Shown here: positions 1 through 9,789 of the stretch, in pieces
How positions within the stretch are numbered: the stretch's first letter is position 1
Layout of the letters: each line of letters starts with the position of its first letter
The notes under the pieces: model-generated
Told to the model about the DNA's origin: nothing
Seen by the model: only the letters and a program-made list of their open reading frames with translations
Database searches by the model: none
NCBI RefSeq assembly: GCF_030548205.1
Contig: NZ_JAUORV010000009.1
Span: forward strand, 1-64,000
Reading direction: 5' to 3'
DNA from: Aliiglaciecola sp. 3_MG-2023
GTDB taxonomy: Bacteria; Pseudomonadota; Gammaproteobacteria; Enterobacterales; Alteromonadaceae
DNA length: 64,000 nucleotides
Made by a program: the position numbers and the translations under genes

Positions 1-75
1 GCGCGTGTGGAAGGATTCGAACCTCCGACCGCCTGGTTCGTAGCCAGGTACTCTATCCAGCTGAGCTACACACGC
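1..75 (-). tRNA. tRNA-Arg (anticodon ACG), cut by window edge
   Basis: On the minus strand this folds as a cloverleaf with acceptor GCGTGTG/CACACGC and anticodon loop CTACGAA between CCTGG/CCAGG stems, giving anticodon ACG (Arg, CGU family). It is base-for-base identical to the copy at 289-363. The discriminator G is present, but two bases of the encoded CCA end lie outside the window. It is the downstream member of a tRNA operon read from the promoter at 504-531. Confidence 0.96.
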
Positions 76-138
76 GTGGTTTCTAACTTAAACTTTACTA
101 ACTAGTTGTCAGAAGGTAAAGCATCCTTCTAACAATTT

Positions 139-184
139 CGAAACTCCTTCGGAGATTCTCATAATATGGCGCGTGTGGAAGGAT
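139..184 (-). repeat. Direct repeat carrying an 18-bp tRNA-Arg 3'-end remnant, copy 1
   Basis: Positions 144-184 are identical to 264-304 (41 bp, offset 120), and the similarity reaches a few bases further left with one mismatch. Positions 167-184 reproduce the last 18 bases of the adjacent tRNA-Arg including CCA, discriminator and acceptor strand, then the sequence leaves the tRNA. The same arrangement, a spacer repeat ending in the tRNA 3' end, is known from the E. coli tyrT operon (rtT repeats). There is no complete tRNA here. Confidence 0.85.
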
Positions 185-235
185 GATTTCAGGCATCCTG
201 CCTTACACCCCTCCGGGGCCATGCTGCGCATGTTC

Positions 236-256
236 AAAATCGTTCCCGACGATTTT
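236..256. repeat. Hairpin in the tRNA-Arg spacer
   Basis: AAAATCG (236-242) and CGATTTT (250-256) form a perfect 7-bp stem with a 7-base loop inside the spacer between the tRNA-Arg copies. It lacks a U-tract, so it is more likely a processing or repeat-element hairpin than a terminator. A second short stem, CTCC/GGAG, sits in the adjoining repeat. Confidence 0.6.
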
Positions 257-258
257 GT

Positions 259-304
259 CGAACCTCCTTCGGAGATTCTCATAATATGGCGCGTGTGGAA
301 GGAT
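259..304 (-). repeat. Direct repeat overlapping the intact tRNA-Arg 3' end, copy 2
   Basis: This is the second copy of the 139-184 repeat. Here its right part (287-304) is the genuine 3' end of the intact tRNA-Arg at 287-363. The two copies bracket an 80-bp unique segment containing the hairpin at 236-256, consistent with a past duplication by unequal recombination inside the tRNA operon. Confidence 0.85.
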
Positions 305-363
305 TCGAACCTCCGACCGCCTGGTTCGTAGCCAGGTACTCTATCCAGCTGAGCTACACACGC
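287..363 (-). tRNA. tRNA-Arg (anticodon ACG)
   Basis: Complete 77-base tRNA with encoded CCA (complement of 287-289). The acceptor stem pairs GCGTGTG with CACACGC, the T-loop is TTCGAAT and the anticodon is ACG. It is identical to the copy at 1-75, so the operon carries at least two gene copies for this isoacceptor. It lies between tRNA-Ser upstream and the rtT-like spacer downstream. Confidence 0.98.
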
Positions 364-396
364 GTAAAACATTTAGTAACCATTCCTCAAAAGAAA

Positions 397-489
397 TGGC
401 GGAGAGAGAGGGATTCGAACCCTCGATAGGGCTATAAACCCTATACTCCCTTAGCAGGGGAGCGCCTTCAGCCACTCGGCCACCTCTCC
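397..489 (-). tRNA. tRNA-Ser (anticodon GCT)
   Basis: A 93-base class II tRNA with long variable arm. The acceptor stem is GGAGAGG, the anticodon loop CTGCTAA lies between CTCCC/GGGAG stems (anticodon GCT, reads AGC/AGU), the T-loop is TTCGAAT and CCA is encoded. It is the first gene of the tRNA operon, 14 bases downstream of the -10 element of a strong promoter. Confidence 0.98.
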
Positions 490-503
490 AAATGTGGGAG
501 CGA

Positions 504-531
504 AGTTTACTGAATCAGCAAAGGAAGTCAA
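504..531 (-). promoter_or_regulatory. Sigma-70 promoter of the tRNA-Ser/Arg operon
   Basis: On the minus strand TTGACT (526-531) and TAAACT (504-509) are separated by 16 bp. The following discriminator is GC-rich (TCGCTCCCAC), as is usual for stringently controlled stable-RNA promoters. The tRNA-Ser 5' end follows at 489. Confidence 0.75.
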
Positions 532-675
532 ACCTTTTTTTACACTTTACTACCCGTATGCTGGGATTTTAAACGATCGGCCTAAAACTACAATGTTATG
601 CTGACTTTTTAAGCGATTTTTTAGGTTTACACTTACCTTTACTACTATTCAAATAATAAAAATAATTAAAAAAAA

Positions 676-708
676 TGCAAAAAAAAAGCTGGTGAACCAG
701 CCTTTTTT
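676..708 (-). terminator. Rho-independent terminator of csrA
   Basis: Minus strand: the stem GCTGG/CCAGC with AA flanks around a 4-base loop is followed by a run of nine T. It lies 18 bp beyond the csrA stop codon. A-tracts on the other side could make it work in both directions. Confidence 0.85.
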
Positions 709-725
709 ATACTTTTTGCTTAGCT

Positions 726-941
726 TTACTCAACATCTTCACTCGAATTGCCAGAACGCTCTGTTGCCGTTCCATTTTTTTCTGCTTGAATACGCATGTA
801 AATTTCTTCTCGATGCACAGATACTTCTTTAGGAGCATTGACCCCTATTCTTACCTGATTCCCTTTAACACCCAATACGGTTACGGTGACTTCATCACCT
901 ACCATCAAGGTCTCACCTACACGACGGGTTAAAATTAGCAT
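726..941 (-). CDS. csrA: Carbon storage regulator CsrA/RsmA
   Basis: RNA-binding post-transcriptional regulator that blocks or stabilises mRNAs by binding GGA motifs in hairpin loops, and controls carbon flux, motility and biofilm. The 71-residue protein has the family's N-terminal strand ([10 protein letters not shown]) and the key RNA-contact region [10 protein letters not shown] with Arg44. It carries about 10 more residues than the 61-residue E. coli protein, as an acidic Ser/Glu-rich tail. The start is backed by AAAGGAG eight bases upstream. As in many gammaproteobacteria it lies just downstream of alaS, but no lysC lies between them. Confidence 0.97.
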   Translation of the reverse strand: MLILTRRVGETLMVGDEVTVTVLGVKGNQVRIGVNAPKEVSVHREEIYMRIQAEKNGTATERSGNSSEDVE

Positions 942-1072
942 TCTATTGCTCCTTTTGCGTTATACCACAATGTTCCCTAGTTAAAATTAGCGTATTTACC
1001 AGCTCTTTCCAGAAAATACACAATTAGCACTCCTTGTTTTTGTCGTCACTTACAAAAACTGTCTAATAATAC

Positions 1073-3670
1073 TTATAAGCGTTCTTCTAACCAACTATGT
1101 ACAGAGTTGATAGCTGTATCCAGGTTTTCAGGCTGACTTCCTCCGGCTTGCGCCATATCGGGTCTACCCCCACCTTTTCCGCCTACTTGACTGGCAACAT
1201 AATTAACTAATTCGCCAGCTTTAACTTTACCAACCAGATCTTTAGTTACACCGACAATAACACTCACTTTGTTGTCTGCCGGCAATCCTAGAACTATGAC
1301 TCCACTACCGATTTGATTCTTCAAATCATCGACCATTGTACGCAAAGTTTTAGATTCTACCCCTTCAACTTTAGTAGAAAGGACTTTTACCCCTTTCACA
1401 TCAGTGGTCTGAGATGCTAAATCACTTCCAGCTTGAGCAGCCATCTTCTGCTTAAGCTTAGACAATTCCTTTTCTAACTCTTTGGCATGTTCAATAACAG
1501 TGGTAAGTCTACCTTCCAGATTTACAGCATCTGTCTTTAATAGACCCGAGACCTTACCAATTAATTTCCCTTGATCTTGTACATATTTTAATGCCGCTTG
1601 ACCGGTAATGGCTTCAATTCTTCGCACACCTGAGGCAATGCCACTTTCGCTGACGATTTTAAATAAGCCGATGTCGCCGGTTTGATTGACATGAGTACCA
1701 CCACAAAGTTCCATAGAGAATGGCCCCATGCTGACAACACGCACATCATCGTCGTATTTTTCACCAAATAACGCCATCGCTCCGGCATTTTTAGCTTCCT
1801 CTAATCCCATCAGTTTAGTATTTAAACGGTGGTTAAGGCGAATTTGATCATTTACTAGGGTTTCAATATCCTCAAGTTGCTGCGCGGTCACCCCCTCAAT
1901 ATGGGAAAAATCGAAACGTAAGCGTTCAGCATCCACTAATGAACCTTTTTGGTTAACATGCTCACCTAGAATAGTTTTTAAGGCTGCATGCATTAAGTGG
2001 GTTGCGCTGTGATTAAGTTTGATAGCAGCTCGACGTTGCCCGTCTACTTGTGCTTCAACCATATCACCCAAGCTAATATCACTTTGAGCAATCCCCTTGT
2101 GAGCAACGGCATCATTGAGTTTCACTGTGTCTGTGACTTTAAATTCAGTGGACACACCTTTGAGTATCCCTGTGTCGCCAACTTGACCGCCTGATTCGGC
2201 ATAAAATGGGGTTTTGCTCAATACCACAATGCCAGACTCCCCTGCTTTGAGTTGCTCAACAGCGCCTTTTTCACCGAACAGTTCCGTCACTTCTGCCTTG
2301 TCCGTTTCTAACTCGTAGCCACTGAATTCACTGACTGTTTTAGCATGCAAGGTGTCATTGTAGTCTTTACCAAAATTACTCGCTTGTTGAGCCCGTTCAC
2401 GTTGTTGAGCCATTGCACGATCAAAGCCCTCTTGATCGATGGTAAAGCCTTTTTCGCGGGCCACATCATTGGTTAAATCCGCAGGGAAACCATAAGTATC
2501 ATATAGTTTGAATGCTAACTCCCCGGGTACCACTTCGCCTTGCAGCTCAGACAGCGCCTCATTAAGTATGGTCATACCTCGTTCTAGAGTGCGTGAAAAC
2601 TGTTCTTCTTCAACCCGCAACACTTTTTCAAGAACCGGCTTTTGAGCGATAAGTTCTGGGTAGGCTTCGCCCATTTGTACACCCAACTCATCAATCAATT
2701 TATAAAAGAACACGTCTTTTGCGCCTAGCTGATATCCGTGTCTCACCGCCCGACGAATGATTCTGCGAAGTACATAACCCCGGCCTTCATTGGATGGCAT
2801 TACACCATCACAAATTAAAAATGCACAAGAACGTATGTGATCTGCGATCACCCGTAAGGACTTATCTTCTAAATCCTTTGTCCCTACAATTTTAGCAGCC
2901 GCTGCAATAAGCTCCTGAAAAATATCAATTTCGTAATTACTATGCACGTTTTGCATGATCGCTGAGATGCGTTCTAGCCCCATCCCAGTATCAATTGATG
3001 GCTTAGGTAATGGATGCATCACCCCGTCGGCAGTGCGATTAAACTGCATGAAAACGAGGTTCCAAATTTCGATAAAACGGTCACCATCTTCTTCAGGTGA
3101 ACCAGGAGGCCCCCCCCAAATATGTTCACCATGATCGTAAAATATTTCTGAACAAGGTCCACAAGGGCCTGTATCCCCCATTGACCAAAAATTATCTGAG
3201 GTAGCGATACGAATAATCTTTTCTGCAGGAATACCAATTTCTTTATTCCAAATATCAAACGCTTCATCATCTTCGTGATAAATAGTAACCAGTAACTTTT
3301 CCTTAGGCAGCCCCAAAACATCGGTAAGAAAGTTCCATGCATAATGAATGGCTTTTTGCTTAAAATAATCGCCAAAACTAAAGTTGCCCATCATTTCAAA
3401 AAATGTGTGGTGACGAGCCGTATAACCTACATTTTCGAGATCATTGTGCTTTCCTCCAGCACGAACACAGCGCTGTGAAGAAACCGCTTTGTTGTATTTG
3501 CGGGTTTCAGTGCCAAGGAACACGTCTTTGAATTGATTCATTCCGGCATTGGTAAACAAAAGCGTAGGGTCATCCGCCGGGACCAATGAAGAACTGGGTA
3601 CAATTTGATGACCTAAATTGGCATAATAATCCAAAAAGGCACTTCTAATTTCAGCGGTAGTTTTACTCAT
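1073..3670 (-). CDS. alaS: Alanyl-tRNA synthetase
   Basis: Charges tRNA-Ala and edits mischarged Ser/Gly. The 865 residues match the usual length (about 875). Visible are the class II catalytic core with [18 protein letters not shown] and [11 protein letters not shown] in the first 200 residues, the editing-domain HSATHLMHA motif near residue 555, the CGGTHV zinc/editing motif near residue 657, and a coiled region followed by the glycine-rich C-Ala domain with [15 protein letters not shown] near the end. An AGGAAA ribosome site precedes the ATG. Located between recX and csrA, all on the same strand. Confidence 0.99.
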   Translation of the reverse strand: MSKTTAEIRSAFLDYYANLGHQIVPSSSLVPADDPTLLFTNAGMNQFKDVFLGTETRKYNKAVSSQRCVRAGGKHNDLENVGYTARHHTFFEMMGNFSFGDYFKQKAIHYAWNFLTDVLGLPKEKLLVTIYHEDDEAFDIWNKEIGIPAEKIIRIATSDNFWSMGDTGPCGPCSEIFYDHGEHIWGGPPGSPEEDGDRFIEIWNLVFMQFNRTADGVMHPLPKPSIDTGMGLERISAIMQNVHSNYEIDIFQELIAAAAKIVGTKDLEDKSLRVIADHIRSCAFLICDGVMPSNEGRGYVLRRIIRRAVRHGYQLGAKDVFFYKLIDELGVQMGEAYPELIAQKPVLEKVLRVEEEQFSRTLERGMTILNEALSELQGEVVPGELAFKLYDTYGFPADLTNDVAREKGFTIDQEGFDRAMAQQRERAQQASNFGKDYNDTLHAKTVSEFSGYELETDKAEVTELFGEKGAVEQLKAGESGIVVLSKTPFYAESGGQVGDTGILKGVSTEFKVTDTVKLNDAVAHKGIAQSDISLGDMVEAQVDGQRRAAIKLNHSATHLMHAALKTILGEHVNQKGSLVDAERLRFDFSHIEGVTAQQLEDIETLVNDQIRLNHRLNTKLMGLEEAKNAGAMALFGEKYDDDVRVVSMGPFSMELCGGTHVNQTGDIGLFKIVSESGIASGVRRIEAITGQAALKYVQDQGKLIGKVSGLLKTDAVNLEGRLTTVIEHAKELEKELSKLKQKMAAQAGSDLASQTTDVKGVKVLSTKVEGVESKTLRTMVDDLKNQIGSGVIVLGLPADNKVSVIVGVTKDLVGKVKAGELVNYVASQVGGKGGGRPDMAQAGGSQPENLDTAINSVHSWLEERL

Positions 3671-3802
3671 TCATTTTCCTGATTTTAAAGTTAGTTCCGA
3701 CAAGTACTAAGACTTGCTAGTAAAGGGCTATAGGCGGCGAACGATAGCATAGATTAGGGAAGCTTGTTAAGCCGTGAATTCGTTACGCCCCGTAGTTATT
3801 TC

Positions 3803-4261
3803 TTATTCATCTAATTCGCTGTTTAATGCAACTCGAATTTGTTCATGGTTAAACCCTCGATATTGCAGAAATCGCATACGTTTTTGTTTATCCTGCCAAT
3901 CCTGTATTGGTTTATTAGCGTATTTTTTACGATATGCTTGAATGGCTGTCTCAGCAAAGTCTGTTTCACAGTCTGCCAAAGCTGTTGACAGGGCACTATC
4001 ATCAATATTATGTTGTTGTAGCTCGACTTGGATACGCTGTAAGCCCTGCCCTTTAAGCACGCGATTGCGTATAAAGGCCTCGACAAAACGTTTATCACTT
4101 TGAATATCTTTTTCAGCAAACAAATCGATTTGCTGTTTTACTAAATTTCTATCAAGCCCTTTTAACGTTAGCTTGGTAACTAATTCATGTCGGCTATGTT
4201 CTCGACGAGCTAACAGACGAGTAATAGAATGATTGATGATCTTCACATCATTGTCTGACAT
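3803..4261 (-). CDS. recX: Regulatory protein RecX
   Basis: Small helical protein that binds RecA filaments and limits their growth. The 152 residues contain the three-helix RecX repeats, with typical segments such as LLARREHSRHELVTKL near the N-terminus and LQYRGFNHEQIRVAL near the C-terminus. In most gammaproteobacteria recX directly follows recA; here the upstream neighbour is a divergent unrelated gene only 39 bp away, so recA is elsewhere. recX probably has its own promoter in that short divergent gap. No LexA-type CTGT-N8-ACAG box was seen there. Confidence 0.92.
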   Translation of the reverse strand: MSDNDVKIINHSITRLLARREHSRHELVTKLTLKGLDRNLVKQQIDLFAEKDIQSDKRFVEAFIRNRVLKGQGLQRIQVELQQHNIDDSALSTALADCETDFAETAIQAYRKKYANKPIQDWQDKQKRMRFLQYRGFNHEQIRVALNSELDE

Positions 4262-4300
4262 ATTAATAGCCTATCAACTTGATTCATTGGAACCTTTGCT

Positions 4301-5443
4301 TTGTTTTTTCAATTTATCCATTCAACCAACGCCATACCTAAACAGATCTGGGATGATTTAAATCAAAATCAAGCGCTGTTTTGTAATTATGCATTTTTAA
4401 CCGCTTTAGAAGAGTCTGGTTCTGTAGGCGGTGATACAGGTTGGTTACCCCATCATTTGGTAGCTTATCAGGACGACAAGGTTATCGGTATCCTACCAAT
4501 GTACGAAAAAAGCCATAGTTATGGTGAATATGTATTCGATTTTGCATGGGCAGAAGCTTATCAGCGATATCATAAACAATATTACCCCAAATTAATTTGT
4601 GCAATTCCTTTTACCCCGGTTACCGGTATACGTTTGTTATCAGATAATACAATAGACACCAGGGCTTTATTGAGCCAAATGTATGAGTTTATCAAACAGC
4701 AATTGCCAGCCCTCAATTTGTCTTCAATCCATTTTCTTTTTCCAGCCCAAGACATGAGTCAACAATTACAAGGATTAGGTGCTGTACAAAGAAAAAGTGT
4801 CCAATTCCAGTGGTTTAACCGAGACTACCAAGATTTCCATGAGTTTTTGGCCACTTTCACAGCTAGACGTCGAAAAAGTGTGCGTAAAGAAAGACAAAAA
4901 ATCGCACAACAAGGGTTAACCATTAAACGCTTCCACGGTGATGTGCTAACCTCAGTCGAGATGGATTTCTTTTACCATTGCTACTGCCAAACCTATTTGA
5001 AACGCAGCGGTCATAGTGGTTATTTAAGCAAATCATTCTTTTCAAAAATTCTCGCCACTATGGCAGATAAAATCTTATTAGTTATCGCTTCGCAACAAGA
5101 TACACCGGTGGCTGGAGCACTCTATTTATACGATCAACAACAGCTTTGTGGACGCTATTGGGGTGCCATGGAAGAATTTGATGGTTTGCACTTTGAGTGT
5201 TGTTATTACCAAGGCATTGAATTTTGTATTGAGAAAAAAATCACCAGCTTTAATCCTGGAACTCAAGGTGAGCATAAAATTTTAAGAGGTTTCGAACCCA
5301 TATTTTGTTACTCGAACCACTGGTTGCACAATCCTTCTTTCCAAGATGCGGTATCACGCTTTGTGGAGCAAGAAAGTCCAGGGATAGAAGCCTATAAAAT
5401 TAGCGCTGCTGAAGTCTTACCGTTTAAAAAAGCACAAGATTAA
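4301..5443 (+). CDS. FemAB-like GNAT-fold protein (PF04339, peptidogalycan family)
   Basis: A 380-residue protein of the family annotated as peptidogalycan biosynthesis/recognition or GNAT-family acyltransferase (COG3146). Seen are the conserved TARRRKSVRKERQKI segment near residue 188, and GRYWGAMEEFDGLHFECCYYQG and FNPGTQGEHKILRGF in the C-terminal half. By analogy with FemAB it may transfer an aminoacyl or acyl group, but no substrate is established. The start is uncertain: the assigned codon is TTG with no clear ribosome site, and the frame closes at a stop at 4280, so only a few codons are available upstream. Divergent from recX. Confidence 0.8.
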   Translation: MFFQFIHSTNAIPKQIWDDLNQNQALFCNYAFLTALEESGSVGGDTGWLPHHLVAYQDDKVIGILPMYEKSHSYGEYVFDFAWAEAYQRYHKQYYPKLICAIPFTPVTGIRLLSDNTIDTRALLSQMYEFIKQQLPALNLSSIHFLFPAQDMSQQLQGLGAVQRKSVQFQWFNRDYQDFHEFLATFTARRRKSVRKERQKIAQQGLTIKRFHGDVLTSVEMDFFYHCYCQTYLKRSGHSGYLSKSFFSKILATMADKILLVIASQQDTPVAGALYLYDQQQLCGRYWGAMEEFDGLHFECCYYQGIEFCIEKKITSFNPGTQGEHKILRGFEPIFCYSNHWLHNPSFQDAVSRFVEQESPGIEAYKISAAEVLPFKKAQD

Positions 5444-5463
5444 GCTGACAGTTGAAACTCATG

Positions 5464-6051
5464 TTATTTACGCCACACTAATAAATGGTTGTTAGCGGGC
5501 AATTGAATTGTTTCAACCAAACTTAGTGGTTTAGCCCAGGTCTGTAATTCAACGATGTCTCTGATACCACCGTACCCTCTTTCCCGCAAGCTTTGATCAA
5601 ATTGGTCATTGCTTGCGCTGGTAAACTTGCCGTCAAATTTAAATGGGCCATATTGGCAAAACACGCCATTATCAGGCAAATTATGTGCGATGGTTTCCAT
5701 CATCATTTGTGCTTCGTGGGGCTGCATAATATGAGTAGTGTTGGCACTAAACACACCATCAATATCACTAAACGACCAACTATCTCTGCCAATAAAAAAC
5801 TCAACTGGAGGCAATACATTGGAGCATTCCAATTCTTCTAACCAAGCATTAATGCTGTCATGATTGCCTGGAATATCGGTGGGCTGCCAAGTTAAATGTG
5901 GCAATGCGGGAGCAAAATAGGCTGCATGTTGCCCCGTACCCGAACCGATTTCCACTATCTTATTTTGATCAGCAAAATGCGTTCGTAACTGCGCCAGGAT
6001 AGGTGTTTTATTATTCTCACAAGCTTGGGAAAAATCTTTGTTATTGACCAT
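5464..6051 (-). CDS. SAM-dependent methyltransferase, DUF938 family
   Basis: A 195-residue class I methyltransferase. The SAM-binding motif I is VEIGSGTGQHAAYFA near residue 35, followed by WQPTDIPG and the family-typical YGPFKFDGKFTSASNDQFDQSL. The substrate of the DUF938 family (PF06080) is unknown. It starts 22 bp after the metH C-terminal gene on the same strand with an AGGTG ribosome site, so it is probably the last gene of the methionine operon and may share its MetJ control. Confidence 0.88.
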   Translation of the reverse strand: MVNNKDFSQACENNKTPILAQLRTHFADQNKIVEIGSGTGQHAAYFAPALPHLTWQPTDIPGNHDSINAWLEELECSNVLPPVEFFIGRDSWSFSDIDGVFSANTTHIMQPHEAQMMMETIAHNLPDNGVFCQYGPFKFDGKFTSASNDQFDQSLRERGYGGIRDIVELQTWAKPLSLVETIQLPANNHLLVWRK

Positions 6052-6073
6052 CGGGCACCTGTAAATTGTCAGA

Positions 6074-8710
6074 TTAACCGTTTAAATTCGGCGCAAGCCA
6101 CTTCTGAGCATATTCCAATGTCCAGCCTTTACGTTGAGCATAATCCTCAAGCTGATCTTGTTGAATTTGTGCCACAGCAAAATAGCGCGCATCAGGGTGA
6201 GAGAAATACCATCCAGATACAGCAGCTCCTGGCCACATTGCGTATGATTCAGTCAATTTCATACCGGTTGCATTTTCAGCGTCTAATAAATCCCAAATAA
6301 CCTGCTTTTCAGTATGCTCAGGGCATGCAGCATAACCAGGCGCAGGGCGAATCCCCTGATACTTTTCGCGGATTAAATCGTCATTAGTTAGTTGTTCATC
6401 TGCGGCGTAACCCCAGATTTCTTTTCTGACTTTTGCATGCAAATACTCAGCAAAGGCTTCCGCCAAACGATCGGCAATAGCTTTTACCATAATACCGTTA
6501 TAGTCATCACCATCATCAATATAGGCTTGAGCGAGCTCATCTTCCCCTATACCGGCTGTGACAGCAAAAGCGCCAATATAATCGGCTTTTTTACTGGCTT
6601 TGGGTGCAATATAATCACTTAAACAGTAATTAAAGCCTTTTGGTTTTTCTGTTTGTTGGCGCAAATGATGGGCTACCTGAATCGTGTTTTGGCGGCTATC
6701 ATCGGCATAAATTTCCACGTCATCACCTACGCGGTTCGCGGCGAAAATACCGACGACCCCTTTCGCTGATAAACGCCCTGAATCACAAAGTTTCTGCAGC
6801 ATAGTGGTTGCATCATGAAACAACTTTTTGGCTTCTTCACCCACCACTTCATCATCTAAAATCCGTGGATATTTACCCGCTAATGACCATGTTAGGAAAA
6901 ATGGAGTCCAATCGATGTAATCAACCAATTCCGATAACTCAACACTTACCGTTTGCACCCCTAGTGATTTAGGTACTGGTGGATGATATACCTGCCAATC
7001 ACAATCAAAACGATTCTCGCGCGCGGCGTCTAAACTGATTGGTTTCGAACGCGGCTTTTTACGAGCGTGCTGTTCTCGGACTACATCATATTCTTTTTGC
7101 AGTTGTGCGACGTATTCAGGCCTAAATTCATCAGAGATCAGTTTTTGACAAACTCCAACCGCTCGGCTGGCATTAGGAACATATACCACGGGTCCATGAT
7201 AGTTTTGTTCAATTTTTACTGCAGTATGGGCTTTTGAAGTGGTAGCGCCGCCAATGAGTAAAGGCAAGTTCAACTCTAAACGCTGCATTTCTTTAGCAAC
7301 GTGCACCATTTCATCTAAAGAAGGCGTAATTAAACCTGACAGGCCAATCATGTCGACTTTTTCATCTTTGGCCACCTGCATAATTTTAGCCGCGGGCACC
7401 ATGACGCCTAAATCGATAATTTCATAGTTATTACATTGCAGAACGACACCCACAATATTTTTACCAATATCGTGCACATCACCTTTTACCGTAGCTAATA
7501 ATATTTTACCGTTGCTACTGCTTTGGTCTTTTTCCAACTCGATATAAGGTTCAAGGTAGGCCACGGCTTTTTTCATGACCCGAGCAGATTTTACCACTTG
7601 GGGTAAGAACATCTTACCTTCGCCAAATAAATCCCCCACTACGTTCATGCCATCCATCAATGGACCTTCAATCACGTGCAAGGGTTTTTCAGCTTCTAAG
7701 CGCGCAGCTTCAGTATCTTCGACAATGAAGTCTGTAATACCTTTAACTAAAGCGTGCTCTAAACGTTTATTAACAGGGTAGTCTCGCCATTCAAGGTTTT
7801 CTTTAACAACGGCTTTGCCGTCACCTTGATATTTTGGTGCCAGTGCCAATAGATTATCAGTGGCATCTGGATGACGGTTTAGAATCACGTCTTCAACCGC
7901 GTCTTTTAATTCCTTGGGAATATTGTCGTAAACTTCTAGCTGACCAGCGTTAACAATGGCCATATCCATACCGGCCTTAATGGCATAGTACAAAAATACC
8001 GAGTGCATGGCCTCACGGACCGGATTATTTCCGCGAAATGAAAAGGATATATTCGATAAACCACCGGATACATGACAATGAGGTAAATTTTGTTTTATTT
8101 GACGAGTCGCTTCGATGAAATCAACCGCATAGTTGTTGTGCTCTTCAATTCCTGTTGCAACGGCAAAAATATTCGGGTCAAAAATAATATCTTCAGGTGG
8201 AAAGCCTATTTTTTCGGTGAGTAGTTTGTAACTGCGCTCACATATCTCGTATTTTCGTGCTTGGGTATCGGCTTGTCCTTGCTCATCAAACGCCATGACC
8301 ACAGTTGCAGCACCATATCGTTTCAGCAATTTAGCTTGCTTTAAGAAGGGCTCTTCGCCTTCTTTTAAACTGATTGAGTTAACAATGGCTTTACCCTGAA
8401 CGCACTTTAACCCAGCTTCGATGACCGTCCATTTAGAGGAGTCAATCATAATGGGGACACGAGAAATATCGGGTTCAGAGGCAATTAGACTTAAAAAGCG
8501 CACCATGGCAGCTTCTGAATCTAACATGGCTTCATCCATGTTGATATCGATGACTTGGGCACCGTTTTCGACCTGCTGACGAGCCACATCTAATGCTGCT
8601 TCATAGTTATCTTCGAGGATCAGACGTTTAAACATTGCTGAACCTGTTACGTTGGTGCGTTCACCTACGTTAACAAAGGTCGCGCTAGAATTTTGTTGTT
8701 CTTGAGACAC
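6074..8710 (-). CDS. metH: Methionine synthase, folate/cobalamin/activation subunit (split MetH, C-terminal part)
   Basis: Carries domains 2-4 of cobalamin-dependent methionine synthase as a separate 878-residue protein: the pterin-binding domain from [20 protein letters not shown] near residue 11, the B12-binding domain with the DVHDIGKN lower-ligand His near residue 412, and the activation (SAM-binding) domain with [15 protein letters not shown] near residue 788. The homocysteine-binding domain is encoded by the gene just upstream. The GTG start at 8710 has an AGGAG site eight bases before it, and the upstream gene ends with its own TAA, so this is an organised split and not a single frameshift. 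Together the two proteins should do the work of one MetH of about 1230 residues. Confidence 0.95.
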   Translation of the reverse strand: MSQEQQNSSATFVNVGERTNVTGSAMFKRLILEDNYEAALDVARQQVENGAQVIDINMDEAMLDSEAAMVRFLSLIASEPDISRVPIMIDSSKWTVIEAGLKCVQGKAIVNSISLKEGEEPFLKQAKLLKRYGAATVVMAFDEQGQADTQARKYEICERSYKLLTEKIGFPPEDIIFDPNIFAVATGIEEHNNYAVDFIEATRQIKQNLPHCHVSGGLSNISFSFRGNNPVREAMHSVFLYYAIKAGMDMAIVNAGQLEVYDNIPKELKDAVEDVILNRHPDATDNLLALAPKYQGDGKAVVKENLEWRDYPVNKRLEHALVKGITDFIVEDTEAARLEAEKPLHVIEGPLMDGMNVVGDLFGEGKMFLPQVVKSARVMKKAVAYLEPYIELEKDQSSSNGKILLATVKGDVHDIGKNIVGVVLQCNNYEIIDLGVMVPAAKIMQVAKDEKVDMIGLSGLITPSLDEMVHVAKEMQRLELNLPLLIGGATTSKAHTAVKIEQNYHGPVVYVPNASRAVGVCQKLISDEFRPEYVAQLQKEYDVVREQHARKKPRSKPISLDAARENRFDCDWQVYHPPVPKSLGVQTVSVELSELVDYIDWTPFFLTWSLAGKYPRILDDEVVGEEAKKLFHDATTMLQKLCDSGRLSAKGVVGIFAANRVGDDVEIYADDSRQNTIQVAHHLRQQTEKPKGFNYCLSDYIAPKASKKADYIGAFAVTAGIGEDELAQAYIDDGDDYNGIMVKAIADRLAEAFAEYLHAKVRKEIWGYAADEQLTNDDLIREKYQGIRPAPGYAACPEHTEKQVIWDLLDAENATGMKLTESYAMWPGAAVSGWYFSHPDARYFAVAQIQQDQLEDYAQRKGWTLEYAQKWLAPNLNG

Positions 8711-8722
8711 GAAAAGCTCCTG

Positions 8723-9778
8723 TTAATGCACGAAGGGTTCTAAACCAGACAAGCGCATTCTAACTTCTTTTTTAACTGGGACTCGAGGCGCAATGCCCGC
8801 GACGACTTTGGCAATTTCAGCAATGTGCTCGGGTGTACTACCACAACATCCGCCTACAATATTTACCAGTCCTGATTTCGCCCACTCTTCAATATGTTCA
8901 GCCATTTCATCAGCTTCCATATCGTATTCACCAAACTCATTGGGTAAACCCGCATTAGGATGCGCAGATACCAAACATTCTGCTTGGTTGGCAATTTCTT
9001 CTACATATTGACGCAATAAATCAGGCCCAAGGGCACAGTTAAGGCCAAATGACACTGGGTTGATATGTCGTAGTGAATAGTAAAACGCTTCCGCGGTTTG
9101 ACCCGATAAAGTGCGGCCAGAAGCATCGGTAATAGTCCCTGAAATCATAACGGGTAAAGCGATACCCAACTCGTCAAACACGCTATCTACTGCGAAGGCA
9201 GCCGCTTTAGCGTTCAATGTATCGAAAATAGTTTCGATTAAAATTATGTCTGCGCCCCCCTCAATCAAACCGTGAGTCGCTTCAGAATAAGCCTCCACTA
9301 GCTGATCAAAATTAACATTACGCTTGCCCGGATCATTCACATCGGGAGAAATTGACGCAGTTCTGTTTGTAGGCCCCAAAACGCCCGCCACAAAACGCGG
9401 TTTATCGGGCGTTTTTGCCGTGTATTCATCCGCCGCTTTGCGTGCTAACTTCGTTGCTTCTATATTAATTTCTTTCGCCAGTGATTGCATATCGTAATCG
9501 GCCATGGCGATAGTCGTGGCATTAAAGGTGTTGGTTTCGATGATATCAGCGCCAGCTTCAAAGTATTGGCAGTGAATATCATAGATAATTTGCGGTTGGC
9601 TTAGCACCAATAAGTCATTGTTACCTTTAACATCGCAGTGCCAATCAACAAATCGATCACCGCGGTAATCTTCTTCTTCCAGTTTATGCCGCTGAATCAT
9701 TGTTCCCATTGCGCCGTCAAGAACAAGAATTCGCTCTTTGGCAATAGAGTACAGTTTATCGGTGTTATTTTGCGCCAC
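8723..9778 (-). CDS. metH: Methionine synthase, homocysteine S-methyltransferase subunit (split MetH, N-terminal part)
   Basis: A 351-residue homocysteine-binding domain: [21 protein letters not shown] at the N-terminus, zinc ligands Cys in NCALGPDLL and the [10 protein letters not shown] pair. It aligns with domain 1 of E. coli MetH up to the linker RLSGLEPF, after which the E. coli chain continues into the pterin domain; here it ends with VH and a stop, and the rest begins 12 bp further on as a separate gene. It is 11 bp downstream of metA and is presumably translated from the same MetJ-controlled message. Confidence 0.94.
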   Translation of the reverse strand: MAQNNTDKLYSIAKERILVLDGAMGTMIQRHKLEEEDYRGDRFVDWHCDVKGNNDLLVLSQPQIIYDIHCQYFEAGADIIETNTFNATTIAMADYDMQSLAKEINIEATKLARKAADEYTAKTPDKPRFVAGVLGPTNRTASISPDVNDPGKRNVNFDQLVEAYSEATHGLIEGGADIILIETIFDTLNAKAAAFAVDSVFDELGIALPVMISGTITDASGRTLSGQTAEAFYYSLRHINPVSFGLNCALGPDLLRQYVEEIANQAECLVSAHPNAGLPNEFGEYDMEADEMAEHIEEWAKSGLVNIVGGCCGSTPEHIAEIAKVVAGIAPRVPVKKEVRMRLSGLEPFVH

Positions 9779-9789
9779 GCAATTACCTC

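Noticed and set aside
167..184. A third tRNA-Arg gene
   Set aside because: Only the last 18 bases of the tRNA are present; D-arm, anticodon arm and most of the T-arm are missing.
109..372. 87-codon open frame across the tRNA-Arg spacer, with an internally repeated HTRHIMRISEG segment
   Set aside because: It runs through a complete tRNA gene and the direct repeats; the internal repetition is simply the DNA repeat translated. No ribosome site was seen. A similar frame exists in E. coli tyrT repeats, but coding cannot be supported here.
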